From contig JAAZCO010000262.1 of NCBI GenBank assembly GCA_012513235.1, positions 1 to 6,710 on the forward strand: a DNA stretch of 6,710 bases. The letters run 5' to 3'. This DNA is from Gammaproteobacteria bacterium (GTDB lineage Bacteria > Pseudomonadota > Gammaproteobacteria > Pseudomonadales > Pseudomonadaceae). Below the pieces are notes generated by a model. It saw only the letters and a list, made by a program, of their open reading frames with translations, did no database searches and had not been told where the DNA came from. Of this stretch, positions 5,455-6,710 are shown one piece after another. Within the stretch, counting starts at the first letter, position 1; every line of letters starts with the position of its first letter. The position numbers and the translations under genes are program-made.

Positions 5455-5769
5455 ATGATCACAGCAGAAGTACGTACCCGTCTTAACTCGCTTGCACATG
5501 AATACAATGTGCGAGCGGCAGCCATTGAGCGCGATTTGTCTCGCGAACATGCGCAAAGTTTTTCTGAGCAAGCCACCGAGCGCCAAAACGATATGGTGCT
5601 ACAAGGTTTGCTCGCTGATGCTCGTGCTAGCGTCAAGCAAGTGCAACAAGCCATTGAGCGTTTAAATAACGATACTTACGGCGAATGCACGCAGTGCGGC
5701 GAAATGATTAACCCAGAGCGTCTTGCAGCTTTACCTGCAGCACCGCTGTGCATTAACTGCGCAGATTAA
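5455..5769 (+). CDS. TraR/DksA-family C4 zinc-finger protein
   Basis: A 104-residue protein, shorter than the DksA of about 150 residues. Residues 1-72 look helical and hydrophilic, fitting the coiled-coil that DksA inserts into the RNA polymerase secondary channel. The C-terminus carries a four-Cys zinc finger, C78-x2-C81 and C99-x2-C102, in YGECTQCG...PLCINC, the zf-dskA_traR signature. Aligning by eye at the coiled-coil tip, DksA DPVDRA corresponds to EQATER (38-43), so the Asp important in DksA (D74) appears to be Thr41. Control of transcription is inferred from the family only; a zinc reserve or stress role is possible. ATG 5455 has AGAGGT six bases upstream. The gene precedes the Lon-like protease, an order I recall for PA4577-PA4576. 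Confidence 0.9.
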   Translation: MITAEVRTRLNSLAHEYNVRAAAIERDLSREHAQSFSEQATERQNDMVLQGLLADARASVKQVQQAIERLNNDTYGECTQCGEMINPERLAALPAAPLCINCAD

Positions 5770-5839
5770 ATTAAGCCGTACTGCGACTGGACTGCTCAGT
5801 GGTGATGATAATGGCTAAGATGCCACTGAGCTGCTTAAT
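5770..5839 (+). terminator. Nested stem-loop after the DksA-like gene
   Basis: GCTCAGTGG (5794-5802) pairs perfectly with CCACTGAGC (5823-5831), and G-U pairs extend it inwards. An outer stem ATTAAGC (5770-5776) with GCTTAAT (5833-5839) encloses it. The structure starts directly after the stop codon, but no T-run follows. It is either an atypical terminator or an mRNA 3' stabiliser that lets some transcription continue into the protease gene. Confidence 0.5.
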
Positions 5840-5848
5840 CATTGTACT

Positions 5849-5877
5849 GTGTCATAACATGCAGTCTTGGGCATAAT
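5849..5877 (+). promoter_or_regulatory. Candidate promoter for the Lon-like protease
   Basis: -35 GTGTCA (5849-5854) and -10 CATAAT (5872-5877) are 17 bases apart, with 4 of 6 and 5 of 6 consensus matches. The predicted start near 5884 leaves a leader of about 100 bases. No heat-shock sigma-32 consensus is recognised. Confidence 0.5.
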
Positions 5878-5906
5878 TCACCGGTAAACCCGCTTCTTTG
5901 CACTTC

Positions 5907-5979
5907 TTCCTTGCCACAACGATCAAGCAAGGCGAAAATGCCACGTTCACTTCGCGGCGTGGCCGCTAGCTGCAAGGAA
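5907..5979 (+). promoter_or_regulatory. Protease leader with alternative ribosome-site pairing
   Basis: TTCCTTGC (5907-5914) can pair with GCAAGGAA (5972-5979), which contains the ribosome site of the protease gene. Its CCTTGC part can instead pair with a second GCAAGG at 5927-5932. A separate hairpin, GCCACG (5940-5945) with CGTGGC (5958-5963), lies between. The two states could hide or expose the ribosome site. The pairings are seen; regulation is inferred. Confidence 0.4.
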
Positions 5980-5984
5980 TTCGA

Positions 5985-6710
5985 ATGCCTCACTCTACTG
6001 TCAATGCACAGCGCTTATTACCCGAACAACTGACACGTGCTTTTAACGGCCAATTTAACTTCAACACCACGGCAGATTTACAGCCCTTAGAGGGTGTGCT
6101 CGGACAAGCTCGCGCCGTACAAGCCTTGCAGTTTGGCATTTCCATGCAACGCCCGGGGTATAACGTGTTTGTCATGGGCGAATCTGGCACGGGACGCTTT
6201 TCCTACACCAAGCGCTATTTGCAAGAGCAGGCGAAACAGCGCCCCACGCCCTCAGACTGGCTTTATGTCAATCATTTTAATGAGATGCGTGAGCCACATG
6301 CTGTGCAATTGCCCGCCGGTGAGGGCAGTCGTTTTTGTGCTGATATCAGCACTCTGATTGATAATTTGTTAGCTACTTTTCCAGCTGTTTTTGAAACGCC
6401 CGCTTGGCAGCAGAAAAAAAGCGCGATTGATCGCTGCTTTAATCGCCGCTATGACAAAGCCCTAGATATTGTCGAAAAGCTTGCGCTTGAGCAAAATATT
6501 GCCCTGTATCGCGATAGCGTTAATATTGCCTTTACCCCGATGTTTGAAGGTAAAGCCCTTGATGAAGCAGAATTTGCCCAGCGCCCAGAAGCCGAGCGCG
6601 AAAAATTCCACGCCGATATCGTGGTGCTTGAAGAACAACTCAATAAAGAGCTCTCAAGCCTGCCGTTATGGAAGCGCGAATCAAGTAATCAGCTGCGTCA
6701 ACTCAACGAA
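5985..6710 (+). CDS. Lon-like AAA+ protease (AAA_32/LonB type), N-terminal part
   Basis: An open frame of 242 codons runs off the right edge. It matches the N-terminal half of the AAA_32 Lon-like proteases (full length usually near 800 residues, with a C-terminal Lon Ser-Lys protease domain not visible here). Landmarks: FNTTADLQPLEGVLGQARAV (26-45), the nucleotide loop GYNVFVMGESGTGRFSYTKR (58-77), DWLYVNHF (91-98), and a helical, charged region (141-242) with NIALYRDSVNIAFTP (171-185). The P-loop reads GESGTGR, with Arg71 where Walker A has Lys; this is common in the family as I recall it. Predicted to be a cytoplasmic ATP-dependent protease or unfoldase of unknown substrates. ATG 5985 has AAGGA six bases upstream. 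Codons and composition match the neighbours. Confidence 0.9.
   Translation, partial: MPHSTVNAQRLLPEQLTRAFNGQFNFNTTADLQPLEGVLGQARAVQALQFGISMQRPGYNVFVMGESGTGRFSYTKRYLQEQAKQRPTPSDWLYVNHFNEMREPHAVQLPAGEGSRFCADISTLIDNLLATFPAVFETPAWQQKKSAIDRCFNRRYDKALDIVEKLALEQNIALYRDSVNIAFTPMFEGKALDEAEFAQRPEAEREKFHADIVVLEEQLNKELSSLPLWKRESSNQLRQLNE

Noticed and set aside
5842..6033. Plus-strand 63-codon frame before the protease
   Set aside because: Starts with TTG without a ribosome site and overlaps the protease start in another frame; the leader structures explain the region better.
6094..6357. Plus-strand 87-codon frame
   Set aside because: Lies inside the protease gene in another frame; the product has no recognisable features.

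Overview
The window looks like chromosomal DNA from a Gammaproteobacterium, most likely Pseudomonadaceae with moderate GC content. This rests on gene content: an NADP-type gdhA, a DksA-like zinc-finger gene followed by a Lon-like AAA protease, and a zinc-linked operon of the order I recall from Pseudomonas aeruginosa PA4063-PA4066. The species cannot be fixed from the sequence alone. I see no insertion sequence, phage gene, CRISPR array, tRNA or rRNA.

Layout, left to right. Positions 1-47 (minus strand) hold the first 15 codons of a UPF0126/glycine-transporter-like membrane protein. Behind it, at 71-257 on the same strand, lies a tandem glycine riboswitch with a good -10 box at 266-271. A 12-pair helix between the end of aptamer 2 and the start codon gives a plausible switching mechanism. 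Positions 390-3692 form a four-gene minus-strand operon, in transcription order: a His-rich periplasmic DUF2796 protein, an ABC ATPase, a MacB/FtsX-type permease and a secreted DUF3299 protein. A perfect Zur-type palindrome (3723-3735) overlaps its promoter, so the operon should be switched on by zinc starvation. A strong hairpin between the first two genes may favour the His-rich protein over the ABC parts.

Divergent from this operon, gdhA (3925-5262, plus strand) makes NADP-dependent glutamate dehydrogenase and ends at a clear intrinsic terminator. A short TraR/DksA-type C4 zinc-finger protein follows (5455-5769). The last gene, running off the right edge from 5985, is the N-terminal third or so of a Lon-like AAA protease (AAA_32/LonB type). 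Its leader carries competing hairpins, one of which would hide the ribosome binding site.

Functional links: the left genes concern glycine-responsive transport and zinc acquisition in the envelope. gdhA is ammonia assimilation. The DksA-like protein and the protease are presumably general regulation and protein quality control. The strongest items for follow-up are the Zur-controlled ABC system, whose transport role is unclear, the riboswitch expression platform, and the protease leader.
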